DNA of 64,000 nt from Phoenix dactylifera (taxonomy: Eukaryota; Streptophyta; Magnoliopsida; Arecales; Arecaceae). The first letter of the stretch is position 1. Every line of letters begins with the position of its first letter. Both the position numbers and the translations under genes were made by a program. The stretch lies in the NCBI RefSeq assembly GCF_009389715.1, contig NC_052394.1:23438899-23502898 (forward strand), written 5' to 3'. The notes under the pieces were generated by a model, which ran no database searches, was not told the DNA's origin, and was given only the letters and a program-made list of their open reading frames with translations. Shown here piece after piece: positions 51,501 through 64,000 of this stretch.

Positions 51501-54500
51501 ACTTAAAGATTTGTATGCCTTTTTCTTCACTTTATAGTCATTAAAGAAGTCTTCATATGGTCATTCATGCCAAGGTCACGAGAATTATGCTTCTCAGGTT
51601 TCAAGTTAACATTTTGATAAATGATTACCTTTGAATGAGATATTTGATGCTCCCTCCCCCCCCTCTCTCTCTCACACATGCATACATACACACCTGTGCA
51701 CACATATGTGCACATGTGCGTACACACATCCACTTTTGGGGACTCTTAGGGAGAATGCCCTGCAACATGTACATATTCTGTATGTATACATATATATTTA
51801 TATATCAATATATATTTTTACTGATACTAATAATACTCCACAGATGCTATTGTTGGTTGTAATGTCTATATTAATATTATAGAACTGACTTAATTGCTAA
51901 TACTGCTGCAAATTTTGGTATTTATACTGATATAAATAACTTTGGTATTTGTGCTAATAATAATGTCTTGACACTGAAATGGGCACCTAGAAAGACCAAT
52001 ACTGTATTATACTTGTAGTAAGAGGCATTGCCTAAACTTGTGCATATAATAATGATAATTGCTCATTTTAAACCATCAACAGTTCTTAATGCTTTGATTT
52101 GTGATGAAAACTCAAGAGTTGGAGATTGGTCTCCCAGCTTTTGGGACCTTGGATGTGTACCATAGACTGCTATGCCCTATATGGTATGCTAGTGGCATAA
52201 GCAGATAACCGAGGCACCAGACACTTTGTGGGTCATGAGTTGCAGCCAATGATTACACTAATCAGGGGACCAAGTTGCATAGTGATGCTTTTGGCCATAT
52301 TCAGGGGGTCACAGCAGGATAGCTGTTGTCTTTCTAGTTCCATCTGTTGTTACATAGATATTTTAAATTTCTTGCCTAATGCATCTGATTTTTATAGTGT
52401 CTCAACTAGCTTCCTGCTTTTTTCTTTCTTTTGGCTTTTTTTTTTGGGGGGGGGGGGGTGTTACTGCAGTGGTTTCGCCACTGATAGCATTGTGAAAGTA
52501 CTTCAAGGGGAGAGAATTGGTACTCTATTTCATCAGGATGCACATTTGTGGGAATTGCCCAAAGAAGTTGGTGCACGTGAGATGGCAGTTTCAGCAAGGG
52601 AATGTTCCAGGCGACTTCAGGTATATTTTTATGAGTTCAAATAGTAGGGCATCTATGTTCTTTCATGGTGCATTCTGTCATACTTTATATGTTGTTTCAT
52701 TGTTTATTCTTTATAGGTTCCTGTAGTCATGGTATTGTTTTACTTAAATGTAAACTCATTTCTTCAGACTGTGCTTCAATATTGAGATGTCCTGATTGCT
52801 TAAGAATTTTTTACTAACTTTTGTGGTGTCCTTTCCAGAGCATATCATCAGAGGACCGCAGGAAGATTTTGCTGGACATTGCTGATGCTCTAGAGGCAAA
52901 TGAGAAATTAATTAGAATTGAAAATGAAGCTGATGTTGCTGCTGCACAGCAGACTGGTTATGAGAAGTCATTGATTTCTAGATTGACTTTGAAGCCAGGA
53001 AAGGCAAGGCACAGAGAATGCTTTCTAATTTATTTGGGACAGGACTAATGCCCGTGCATTGCAACTTAACATTGCTTGCTAGTTTGAGATAACATTTATA
53101 TTAGTATCCACATTTACTGATTCAGTATCCACTGCGCCCTTTATTTATGAATATGTTGTATACAAATGCTTTGCTTAGATTCTCTTTTGTTTGTTTTAAT
53201 CTAATGTTTCTTTATTTGACAGATATTAAGCCTTTCGAAGTCCATCCGTATACTGGCAGAGATGGATGACCCAATAGGCCATGTCTTAAAAAGGACAGAG
53301 GTCAGGAATCTACACTAAGAAAAATATTTTTTCCTTTGCTACTTTTTTGACACAATTTTTGATTGAAAGATTATGTAACATGAATCTTCAATATGTTTTT
53401 TTGGGAAAGTCTACCTGTTAAATTTGTAAATGCTTTAATACAATTTGATGCATATAGAATAATATATTTGTTTGCTGTGGTCATATGTTGCTTGCAATTC
53501 TGAGGCATAATATTCATTCAGCTTGCAGATGGGCTAGTCTTAGAAAAGACATCAAGCCCCCTGGGTGTTATCCTTATTGTTTTTGAGTCACGACCTGATG
53601 CCTTGGTTCAGGTAAAAGAACACTCTATTCCTACTTTTGTTTTTGTTTTCAGTTTTTTTAATCATGCTGGTAAAGTAATACTACTTGATATATCTTACAA
53701 TGCAGCAATGACTAATTATAATGAGTCTACTTAAAGATTTAGCAAGTACCATTCTGCAGTACATGCTCATCTTTGTCTTCTTCCCTTTAGCAAAGAAACA
53801 AAATCACCATGCTGACTGCTGACTGTCATGTTCATAAATGTATCTGGTTTCAGAAAATAATGAAGAGCATCTTTTGAGCTTTTTTTATTGGTGAGCGCAT
53901 TCCATTAGTATCAAAACTTTTGCCTTTATTAAGAAGTGAAAATGGAAAATAAACTAGATTATCAGACAAGTGAGAGGCATCTCTAGTGTATGCTCATCCA
54001 TACTTCATCTAAAACCTCTTATGTATGTCACGTAATGAGATCTAGCATTGCTTGAGCAGTATTTGAAGACAATCCATTTGGTGGCACTTTAAACCTTCAT
54101 GAGATGCATTGGTCTCTGCATGGTATTAACACCACACCATGCTATACAATGTTCACCAGTCATCTGCTGATATAACTTCATGCTGGAAGCAGAATTGGGA
54201 TATTGGATTAGTGAAAAGGTCAAGAGATGAAATTAACCAATATGGTAAATCCTGTTGTGTTAAAAATATCAAATTTAAGGTGAAACTATCATATAAATTG
54301 GCTTTCAGATTTTCAAGAGAGAACAGGGAATGCATGGATAAATAGATGTGCTACAAATGGAAAAAAATATGTTTAACAAGGAATCTTTAATATTCTATAA
54401 CAAGGAATCTTTCTTGGATTTGGATGTATGTTCCTGTTTCTGATACTTTGCAAATTTTAGGCATATCTGTCAATGTTTCCAGTATTCTGATTATCATATA

Positions 54501-57500
54501 ATCATTCAATCTTATATTTGATTTATATTTAGGTAATCATGTGGCAGTGGGGAAGTAATATAAAGTTGAGTTCTTGACTGTGCTGACACCAAGAGTTCAT
54601 TGTTTATAGAATAGCATAATGATTGTTATTCCTATGTGTTCATTGGGCTTTTCATGTTTATCCATGTTGCAGAGTCTGAAACACGTTTCACACTTATGCT
54701 TATCCGCATAGCAGTGCCTTATGTCAATTACTCGGCTGTTCTGTAATTCTAAGGCTCAACTTGTTGTCAAGTAAAGGTGGTATTAAAAATGAGATACCAT
54801 ATGATTGTTGGGTAGCGGTACTCATAGGAAGCATTATTTGGAGTTATGAGGGAACTAGATAATCTCTCACCACTATCTAGTTTTCCGGCCTATCATACTA
54901 CTCTTATGATGAGCCTTTTGGTTACATATATTATATGGTGACAGATTTTGTTTCTTGAAAGTAACTCATTGCTTTATTTACTAACAACTCCTGTTATTAA
55001 ATTTATATGAAATTTTAGTGTGTCTGCCACCTGTTTTATGTTGCTTAATCTTAGATTTTAATTTGTACATCAGAATTTTTTATTTCTGTGTACAGTTGAT
55101 ATAATTCTCATTCATTTGCCATTTTGCTTTTGGCATGATCATTATAGATTGCATCTTTAGCAGTTCGGAGCGGGAATGGTCTTCTTCTGAAAGGTGGAAA
55201 GGAAGCCATGAGATCTAATGCAATCTTGCATAAGGTTTGCTTCTTTGATATCGACACTAACTTGAGAATTTCCATTTTTAAATCTATATGTTTTTCTCAT
55301 TATGTTGCAAAATGTTTGTCTGATGTCTTTTGTATTAGGTTATTACTGGAGCTATTCCAGATACAGTAGGCGAGAAGCTTATTGGGCTTGTCACATCAAG
55401 AGATGAGATTCCTGATTTGCTAAAGGTAAGCTTGTCTTAGGTGTAGGACCTTAAAAGAATGTCTTTCTAAATATTAATATTATTGGAAAGGTTGATTTTT
55501 TTTTTCCCGACTATGAAATTACAATTTTTCCAGCTTGATGATGTCATTGATCTCGTCATTCCAAGAGGTAGCAATAAGCTTGTAGCACAAATCAAGGATT
55601 CTACTAAGATTCCCGTTCTTGGTCATGCTGGTAAGATAATTATTCTTGATATACTTTGGAAGTGCATTGCATTGTTGGAACCATAGCTTGAATCCTATTG
55701 CAAGATGCATTTTAAATTGAAGGTTAAGTTTACTTCTGGTCTCTACCCTCCAGATGGCATTTGTCATGTTTATATTGACAAATCGGCTGACATGGATATG
55801 GCAAAGTGCATTGTATTGGACGCCAAGATAGATTATCCTGCAGCCTGTAATGCTATGGTATTTCTATTTTTCATTATTTAAGATGATGGATTTGCTGTTT
55901 AATGTTTTCCTTAGTGCACTTTGTATTATGACTAACCATTTTTGTTTATCATAATTGCAGCTTATTTTGTTCTTATACTTGTAGATTTATTTCTCTAGGC
56001 AAGTTAATCCATTATGTTTTGTCCCAACTAGCTGGAGCTGGATTTGCTATTCTTCATTTGCCAATTGTTCCTGTTAAGGACCACTTCTAGTTCTACTAAG
56101 CCTTTCTATCCCTTTTTACAACTTAATTGCCTGTTAGCTTATGTCTTCCTCTCCTTTTTAGATATTTCAACTTGGATTTGAACACTTTGAATTATTAGGG
56201 CCTTGTCTAATTTTATCACAAATGACAATGCCAAATCATTGGGTTTTGCATTACTGTCTCAACTGATACACTTCTATGTTTCTTTTAATTTACCCATCCT
56301 TAATCTACCTTGCTTTCCCTTTCCACAAGTCCCTCTCTAGATTGTCAATTTCAACAACATTGTTTATCGTCCAACATTTTGAACCATATAACAGCTCGAG
56401 CTTAACTGCCACAATGTAAAATCTTCCCTCGAGTTGCCAGGGCATGTATCAGTCATGTAATATCTATATTTTTCATCTAAATCTCCATTTTTTCTTTGAT
56501 TATTTGACAGAGCCATGATAATGTAAATCGTAGGAGCACCTCTCTCCAATTTGTTTTCACTCTATTGACTATAAGGCCATTATCCCCTTGGACATTCTTC
56601 CGTATTTCCAATTTAATATCCAATCTCTTCCTCTTCACATCAATCGAGACTGTGTCATCTGCAATAACATGTAGACCTATTTTATGAATTTATTTGCCTT
56701 TAAATTTAAGTTGCATCCCTTTCTACTGTTTGCAGGAAACACTTCTCATACACAAGGATCTCTTGAATAGTGAGGTGCTAAATGATTTAATGGTAGAACT
56801 CAAACATGAAGGTATGATGGTAACCCTCAAATGATACAACTGATGTTTGGCTGAATTTGTGAGGGATAGTTTTTTGATTGATTAACATATACTTACCATG
56901 TTGTTCTTCTGCTGTTTTTTTAATTGGAAAAATGCCTGATATGCATTAGAGAGAATATGAGATGGTTCTATCGTATTTGATAGAAAGACAGCTGCTAAGA
57001 TACATTATACAATTACAATTTACAAGTAACGTTTACTATTAGCAGAAGGGATGCAAGCTACAATGCGTGGATAGTCAGGTGCAAGAGTTGAATTCTGACA
57101 TGTAATGGATAAGATTCATTCATAGGATATTTGAATATTAAAAGTACCAAGGGGAAAAGCAAAATTAAGAAAAAAAACTTCCTATCATTTCTATGGCATT
57201 ATTTTGAAGTCATTGTCTTGATTCTTTGCATGTTTATTAATTTAAATATAAGTTTATGTGTCATTATTTCTCAGTCTGAAACATTGATATGTGGTTGTCT
57301 GGTATTATGCATCAAACGTGTGATTCCTTTGAAGTACTTGCCTGTTTGATTTGAGTTTTCTTACCAAACGTGTGAAGGATCTTTTACCAAAAAAATGTTC
57401 TATACAATATGCTTCCGGTCAGATTAGTTATCACTCAGACTTCGAGTAATTTGTTTCTGAATTTCTATGGTTAATTTATGGATTTATAAGTTTCTGCATC

Positions 57501-60500
57501 ACCATGGTTCATTTATATAATTTGTAATGGGAAGAGGTCGATTAACAATGTACGAACTCTTCTGAGACTATTCCAGAAAATATTGGCATCACCCAGACAA
57601 TGATTCCCTTGGAAACTCATTAACTATCTTCTTTTGATGTCATGAAGATCTGATATGCCCGGATAGTTTCATTTACTTAATACTTTTCAGCTGTTGCCTG
57701 GGTTTATTCCATTGCTTATATAAAATAATGGATAGAGGGTTGTACTTGACATTTTCCTCCAGATTGAGAAAGGTATGCTACTTAAATATTATTGTCTGTC
57801 CTCCATAAAGAACACTTCGAATAATTTAGCCTGGTTCAAGAATTTACCTGCTGCACAGCATGACCTTTCTCTGATAAAAAATGCACAAGATCATATGAGT
57901 ATTTTAGTTGGTTATATTACCCAGACCTTTTGCTATTTTATTACAACTCTTGCTAAAACTACAAAGTTTGTCACTTTGAATTTATGACTTGGGAGTTGCA
58001 TCAAATGGGAAATATGAAATCGGTAATCATACCACCTCTTCTGTTTATTGATTCCGTAGAGTGCTTTTTAGAAGGATAAGTAAAACCAGAAAGCACCTAT
58101 CCAAAAAGCAGACTGTAATTACACTTCTTAAGAGAATTCGCAAACTACTAAATTTATTCTGATATTTATGTTCTGATATGATGTACCATCGTGTAACTGG
58201 ATTTTTGCATCATTAATCCTTCTAGATCATGGTCAGGAATGGACGTTTTTAGTAACCTACTCTACCAGAAAACCAAGTTGTGTCTGGGACATCCTTTGGG
58301 GAGCGAAAGGAAAATATTGCTTGAAAGAAATCTGCACATGTTGGATATTTAAGATTATTAATCCGTGTTATAAAAACCAGAGTCATATAAAAAAATTCCT
58401 TGAACTCTGTCTCTAGGTTAGAAACTTATTGCAATCCATGTCATCCCCAAACTCCCACCAACAGCCCCCCACACAAAAAAAAAGAGAGGAAAAAGAAAAA
58501 TCCATAGTGAACCAACCGACCAACAAAATAAAAAGACACTTGTTTACTTATTATTTCTTGTTGTCCATCTCTTATTGCAGGGGTTACTCTTTATGGAGGA
58601 CCTAGAGCAAGCATCGAATTCAATATTCCACGGGCACATTCATTTCATCATGAATATAACTCGATGGCTTGCACTATTGAAATCGTCGATGATGTACATG
58701 CTGCAATTGACCATATACATCGCCATGGAAGGTATGTTTTAGCATCTCTGCAGCACCTATGTTCCTTAGTTTGGGCAGGGGTGTGTTTCCATTTAGTTTT
58801 CATTGCCATCTCCAAGACATAGGGTAGTATTCAGTATTTACCATTTAGAGTTATGCAAATGCCTCTTAAATATGAGATATAGTGAAAAATTATTGTTCTG
58901 GTGCCTTGGTATTCTCCAGTGCACATACTGATTGTATAGTTGCAAAGAATCTTGATGTTGCAGAGACTTTTCTTCATCAAGTTGACAGGTATGACAACTG
59001 ATCACCTCTTCATTTGGTGTATTAAGTTGTATCCGTTCCTTTGTTGTATGCATCCCCTTTCAGTGCTTCACTTAACATTTTAATGCATTGCTGTATTTAA
59101 AAAAGAAAATATTTCATCTTGCTTATTTGAATCATCTTCTAGTTAAATTTTGTTCCAACTATTACACATTATTGACTCATTAACTACTGCAGATAAATAA
59201 TTGGATATTTGCTTGTCACTCTCTAATGATATTGAAAGAGACTTATGAAGCATTGCTTTTCAATTATGGAATCCAAAATGGATTCACGGTGCCCTTATAT
59301 TAAAATTCTGTAGATTAGCAATAGGCGTATCTAGTTTTTCCCTCTCAATGTACTCATTAGCAGATCATACTTAAGTAGTCGCTGGACTTGGTCAGACCCA
59401 TTTTGACGAGTCGGTATGATCTGGTTTGGAACGCAAGCAATTTAGGCAAAAAGACCAAAGAGAGTAGAGATGACTAAAGAAGACTTAAATGGGAATAGTG
59501 AATTTTTTTTCTTGAAAATCTCTCTATGTTGGGGTACATAACCATGGATAGGAGCAAATGAGTGGGCTTCTGTGATGATCCTTAATCTTCTAGATCTGAA
59601 CACTGAAAGATTTAATATGTGCTCTGTTCAGTCCAAACTGGTTTTTTAGCTAATCAGTCAGCCTAGTTGAATAATGTTGTGATATAGTGTGTTTGTAGTT
59701 GTTTTGTGTTCTATACAGTGTGCTAGAACCTGGGTGGGTTAAAAAAGTTAACCTGGACGAACTGCCACAGCCACCTATTGCAGGTTGGGTCCAACCCTGA
59801 CGTTCTGCAAAATGCATTCAAACCACCCAGGTCATTGGCTTGAATTATCTGCAGGGCTGATTGCTGTACCCGATCCCAAATTAGGCTGTACAAACTAAGT
59901 TTCCATCTCATGCCTTCTGTATGGGGATAACTAAGTGCATCACAAAAAGGCGATGGAATCAAATATGAGTGTGGTCCACCTTTGATTGAAATGTTAGCTG
60001 TGACCTGGCAATCAAAATGGCTAAGCCAGACCAACAGTTTAAAAGCACTGGTTTTATGCCATCATACACATGCACACCACTCACCACGACATAAGGCTGC
60101 ACTGGTTGGTTGCTTGTACATGTCATATGGTAGCTTCAAATCTTGAGATGTGCAAAATCCCATTTTTTTGAAATGCCACGGATCATCTTATCCAGACATT
60201 TTGGTTCATTTCTATGTTATTATTTGGGTTTACCTCTTTTACAATTTTAGGCTTTTAGCCAACTCTTATTAGGTTGGACTCCAGTCCAACTAATTGGACC
60301 AATCTTGATTTTTTAGACGTGGGAAATCCAAACTATTAGGATCGCACTTGTTGTTTAGCTTAAAAGTTTTTTATCTGAAAAGGATATATATACAACTTAG
60401 TTTTAGAAATTTTTTTCTCTTATTTTTCCTAGGGGAGGCAGTTGTCATGTTTGATAAATATTCTTGTGCTTGCATCGAGCTCTTTGGTGCCAATTAACCA

Positions 60501-62425
60501 GCTTTGGAATATGCCCAAGCATGGCTGGGGTGTAGAACTCAAGCCTCAAATCCTGCATACACCAACCAGAACTCGTCAGGAAAAAAAATCAAAAATAAAA
60601 ATTAAATATCATCGATATGTTATCTATTGGTCAGACAAGAAGTGCATGTTGAAAGGGTGGGCATGGAGGTGAAGGTAGCATCTGGGTGTTTGCAGGATAT
60701 CTCATCCCCCTGAATATTAATTTGACCACAAATTTCCTAGTGTTGGTTTCTGCAGTTTCTTGTTTTGAAGGTGGATTTGCTATAATGTGTTGACATTCAG
60801 CTGCGGGTCTCTTGAGCAGGCAGAGTGATTGGAATAAGACATCATAGTTTCAGAAGTTTTATCTAGTTAGGTTGGGGACAACAAAATTGTTGACATCCAT
60901 ACGAGTTAAAGTGGTGTGCTCATTTTCAAGTAGTTCATATCATAATATCTTTATTGAAGACTTTTCAAATCTTTGCATTTATAAAATGCTTTTTCCAACT
61001 ATTTAATTAAGCATGTTAGATGCACATTTCTGAGGTTTATGGTGGAACAGCATATTCCTTTCTAAATTTAACTTTTTTTCTCATATATTTATAAGTTGAG
61101 TCTCTTAGTATGCCTCCCATTCACTCCTTTTGGATGTTAATCTGTGTGTGAGGGGGAGAGAGAGTTAGAGAGAGAGTGAGATTTCTTATAAGAAAATAAG
61201 TCTCCCCCTTTACCAAAGTTGCAAAAAAAAAAAAAATCTTCCCTTTTCTTATACTTTTTACTTTCTAAAAGCACTGCATTTTACATTTTCTTTTGCCTGA
61301 ACAATGTTAATTCTTGATGAAGAGTTATATCTTGTTTGTTATGTGATAAATTTGGATTTTTGGGAGCAGTCTTATCTGTCCATGTATATGTTTTGTTGTA
61401 GCTGGGTATATTCATGATATTGTTTGGATTAATTACCTGTCAAAATATTATGCCTAATTTGGTCACTAAGTTACACTAACATTACCATTATTTACATTTT
61501 TCAGTTTGGCACCGATTCTATTTAAACATTCTTTTGTGATTATTTGCAAAAAAAGCACCAAGTTTCGTGTCAAATTAAGTTTATAATACACGTATATGAT
61601 TTTCCCCCTCCTGCATTCCCAACAGTGCAGCTGTTTTTCACAATGCAAGCACCCGATTTTGTGATGGGGCTCGTTTTGGTCTTGGTGCTGAGGTATGATT
61701 TCTTTGAACAACTTGTTCCAAATGTTTTAGTCACCTAATTTATTGCCTTATATTAAATAGTGTTCATGGCTTATGAAGGTTGGTATAAGTACAAGTAGGA
61801 TACATGCTCGAGGCCCTGTTGGTGTTGAAGGACTTCTAACCACCCGATGGTACATGCCAGATGATGTTACTTTTTCTAGCATCTTGCGATTATTCTGCTG
61901 TTCGTGGTTTCTTCTGGTTCTGATAGGCAACATGAGCATTCATTGGAGAGTGTTGGTTTTTAATATAACAAGCTGAAAGAAAATAGAATAAGTAATTGAT
62001 AAAAACATAGAGTGAGGAAGAAAAGTGGAGAAGAAATTAAAGTATGCAAGTCACAGCCATGCATAATGAAATTGGTTGCCAGAAAATTGAAGGGAGGTTT
62101 TTGGCTGAGAATGTTAGAAGGTCTTTGTCATTCTGTTCTCATGGAAGTATTATTATTGATAATTTGCATGAGAGCTCTTGTTCATGCTTGTTCTTGAGAT
62201 TCCTATCGCTTAGCCCTAGGAGCCACCTTCTATATGGAGATTCCCTCTTTTTTGTAGTATATATTTTGTCCAATACTGTTCATACCATGAATATCCTTAT
62301 GCATGTGTTCTAACTTACTGAACTATGTTATCTTCATGACATGTAGGATTCTAAGAGGAAGCGGGCAAGTGGTGGATGGAGATAAAGAGGTGGTCTACAC
62401 CCACAAGAATCTTCCACTTTATTAA
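45553..62425 (+). CDS. Delta-1-pyrroline-5-carboxylate synthase (bifunctional glutamate 5-kinase / gamma-glutamyl phosphate reductase), complete, 20 exons, 713 aa
   Basis: Rate-limiting enzyme of proline synthesis from glutamate; uses ATP and NADPH. Exons: 45553-45603, 46421-46492, 46595-46698, 46859-46961, 47090-47251, 51131-51408, 52470-52620, 52839-53003, 53223-53300, 53522-53611, 55148-55234, 55339-55425, 55534-55630, 55754-55857, 56736-56811, 58581-58731, 58920-58988, 61626-61692, 61779-61849, 62347-62425 (2142 nt, all phases close). The kinase half shows [20 protein letters not shown] and [10 protein letters not shown]. The reductase half shows [32 protein letters not shown] with the likely catalytic Cys540, and [13 protein letters not shown]. 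Phe125 in TDSDF seems to correspond to the phenylalanine needed for proline feedback inhibition in the moth-bean enzyme, so feedback control is probably kept. Intron 8 has a GC donor (AAG|GCAAGG). Intron 5 is 3.9 kb. Length is close to the usual 716-717. Which paralogue (stress or housekeeping) cannot be told. Confidence 0.97.
47252..51130. other. Long intron 5 of P5CS with unclassified material
   Basis: At 3.9 kb this is among the longest introns in the window. The stretch from about 48000 to 50300 has runs of fairly open sequence on both strands, for example 48206-48547 (+) and 48798-49031 (-). None reads as a protein I recognise, and there are no terminal repeats I could find. It may be a decayed insertion. 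Confidence 0.4.
51650..51815. repeat. Compound microsatellite in intron 6 of P5CS
   Basis: A C-rich run and (CT)n are followed by (CA)n-like, CATACATACA and alternating purine-pyrimidine sequence (GTGCACATATGTGCAC), then a TA-rich stretch. It has no coding content. Confidence 0.75.
52436..52458. repeat. T-run joined to a run of 13 G next to the exon 7 acceptor of P5CS
   Basis: Ten T (52436-52445) are followed directly by thirteen G (52446-52458). Only eleven bases (TGTTACTGCAG) separate the G-run from exon 7, which starts at 52470. The usual pyrimidine tract is thus displaced upstream. Confidence 0.9.
59054..61625. other. Main part of intron 17 of P5CS (2.6 kb), no gene seen
   Basis: The sequence around 59380-60050 is somewhat richer in GC than the rest of the intron and could be an old insertion, but I found no ends, coding similarity or repeat partner. 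A purine microsatellite (GAGAGA) lies near 61150-61180, and a run of A near 61226-61238. Confidence 0.4.
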
Positions 62426-63170
62426 GCCTCAATCATCTCTTTCATATGATGTAATTTTTTTTTATTGAATTTATATATTTTAACATATTTTGCTTTGATT
62501 TTGTCAAATTAAAATTTTGTGAAACATGATGAATAAAGAATGTGACCCTTGATAGGGCTAAATGATGGAGCAGGACTTACAGGAGCTGGTGAGACAAGTG
62601 TTATTGGATTTGTTGTAGAGGTGATTTTTCACAATGGCAAGAGTTTCCTAATTTGTGTGTGCAGTAATTGTAGAAATTATATCAAATAAGACATGCACTT
62701 GCTTTATCACAGCACAACAGATTAGAAAGAAAATTAATTCCTTCAGTGTAGAAGCTCCGAGTGAATAAAAAACTACATAATGATTTCTGCATATGTATCC
62801 TATCATAATATATATATCATGTGCATTTTATATTTTATGCTTACGCTGTACATCTTTTTGTACTCAGGAGTCAGGACAAGTGGACAACCTTATTTTGAGG
62901 ATTTGATGTTATACGTGTTCAAAATCTTAAGAATGTCAAGTTTTTGTTTCAAATTTCGAAATAAGCTAAACAATTTTGTCTTGATGTTTGATTGGCCTAA
63001 GATTTCAGATTGCTGGCATATTACTCTTCTTTTCTTTTTCTCTTTTTAATTTTGGGGGGTGAGCACTCATCGTTTACAGCATGGACTACCAAGGTATCTA
63101 ATTCTTATTTTTCCTACCGGCTAGAATTACTTTACTCTCTCCCCACTTTTCTTTTTGCCTTGCTCTATAT
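62426..63170. other. 3' UTR of P5CS with poly(A) signal, and following intergenic DNA
   Basis: AATAAA at 62532-62537, about 107 bases after the stop codon, is a good candidate polyadenylation signal. Beyond it the DNA is AT-rich with nothing recognisable. Confidence 0.55.
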
Positions 63171-63175
63171 AAGAG

Positions 63176-63420
63176 TTAATGATGGTAGTTGAGGATATAG
63201 AAAGAGTAGCTCATGATTGACAAGCAAGTAGGCAAGGGTCATGATGGTGAGTTGGTTGGCGTAGAGAGGTGGGAGCGAGGAAAGGTGGATGTTAGTGATG
63301 GTAGTTGACCTAGCAAGTTTTGAATTAATGAGTAACAAGCAAATGTGTAAGCATCATGACTCTGAGGGCAATAATTGAGAGTGGTGAATGGAGAGAGGTG
63401 AGAGTGAGGAAAGGTGGTGC
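63176..63420. repeat. Imperfect tandem duplication of about 116 bp
   Basis: Copy one (63176-63291) and copy two (63292-63420) both run from TTARTGATGGTAGTTGA through ACAAGCAA, GTAAGC/GCAAGGGTCATGA and GTAGAGAGGTGRGAGYGAGG-like blocks to GAGGAAAGGTGG. Identity is about 75 percent by eye. Confidence 0.6.
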
Positions 63421-64000
63421 AACTGCGGTAATGTCAGCGACAGAAGGCACCATTTTCTATGGGGTTGGTCGCAGGGGATTGTTCTGGGGCTTGCAATAGG
63501 GTGCACTGGTTTAGAGTGCCGAAGCTAAGGTGGTTGCTTATGTAGGTATCATTAGTCGTTGCCACTTCAATCAGCCCAACAGCTATGACGATAAAAAGGT
63601 TCCTTTTCTAAGTTGACATTCGCGAACACATCACTCATTTGTTACTTGTTAGCATTGCCAACATGGTTTTTTGCTCATTTTATTTATTCAAGAAGAAAAC
63701 GTCATATTGTTACGAATTATAATACTCGCATATTTAGAATCAGTGTAGGATTTCATGTGCTGCATTTATTGTTTTCATGTACCAATCTGTTTTCTATTAT
63801 CTGCTTGGTCTTGAAGTGGCTAGGCAGATCTCGTATGATTTGTACCAATCTGTTTTCTCACTCAATGGCAGAAAGTTGTGTTTTGCTCCGGATATTCTAT
63901 TAAGTTATGAAATACTAAGAACCCGGACATCTCAAGAGCAGGAAAGAAGTGAAATACAAGTGTTTGCTTTATTTTTTTCGGTGACAAAATACAAAATACA
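63421..64000. other. Intergenic DNA to the end of the window, nothing recognised
   Basis: There is a short GC-richer stretch at 63421-63560, then AT-rich DNA. An open frame at 63613-63903 has no recognisable protein and no splice context. Confidence 0.4.

Noticed and set aside
1-64000. tRNA, rRNA, snoRNA, microRNA and CRISPR features
   Set aside because: I looked for cloverleaf, box and spaced-repeat patterns while reading and saw none I could support. The tRNA-like string at 16677 is the primer-binding site of the TRIM, not a gene.

Overview
The window is nuclear DNA of a flowering plant. Its genes are split by many GT-AG introns, some of several kilobases. It carries plant-type families (a CASP-like membrane protein, an AKR4C aldo-keto reductase, a bifunctional P5CS), and the intergenic DNA is AT-rich with LTR-element relics, MITE-like elements and microsatellites. 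The coding style and the repeats suggest a monocot, perhaps a palm, but that is an impression and not a demonstrated identity. No operon, phage, plasmid or CRISPR feature is present.

Seven complete protein genes can be rebuilt exon by exon, with splice phases that close exactly. In order: (1) GDP-mannose pyrophosphorylase, + strand, 2993-5123, 361 aa; (2) CASP-like protein of the 5B type, - strand, 6997-10380, 154 aa; (3) AKR4C-type aldo-keto reductase, + strand, 17076-23301, 311 aa; (4) mitochondrial MAM33/p32 family protein, + strand, 25115-26580, 270 aa; (5) Yip1-domain (YIPF1/2-like) Golgi membrane protein, - strand, 29974-36348, 263 aa; (6) uracil phosphoribosyltransferase, + strand, 38408-44453, 222 aa; (7) delta-1-pyrroline-5-carboxylate synthase, + strand, 45553-62425, 20 exons, 713 aa. 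A truncated, unprocessed duplicate of the reductase gene (exon, intron, exon, intron) lies at about 11751-12712, some 5 kb upstream of the intact gene.

The stretch 11.7-17.0 kb, between the CASP-like gene and the reductase gene, is the repeat-rich part. It holds the pseudogene, a 26-bp tandem array, a solo LTR with a perfect 5-bp target duplication (possibly nested in an older LTR), a pyrimidine tract, a 150-160-bp direct repeat, and a miniature LTR element (TRIM) that ends about 100 bp before the reductase start codon. A 327-bp GC-rich element with a perfect 10-bp flanking repeat sits in reductase intron 2. A foldback element lies at 9.4-9.8 kb, a decayed LINE fragment in uracil phosphoribosyltransferase intron 6, and imperfect repeats in the P5CS promoter.

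The genes are unrelated housekeeping or stress genes: nucleotide-sugar and ascorbate supply, membrane scaffolding, carbonyl detoxification, mitochondrial matrix function, Golgi traffic, pyrimidine salvage and proline synthesis. They do not form a pathway. I found no convincing new biological system. The points most worth a second look are the local duplication history of the reductase gene (pseudogene, exon-fragment copy, duplicated 3' end with two poly(A) signals), the TRIM in its promoter, two GC-AG introns, and a uracil phosphoribosyltransferase that appears to lack a plastid transit peptide.
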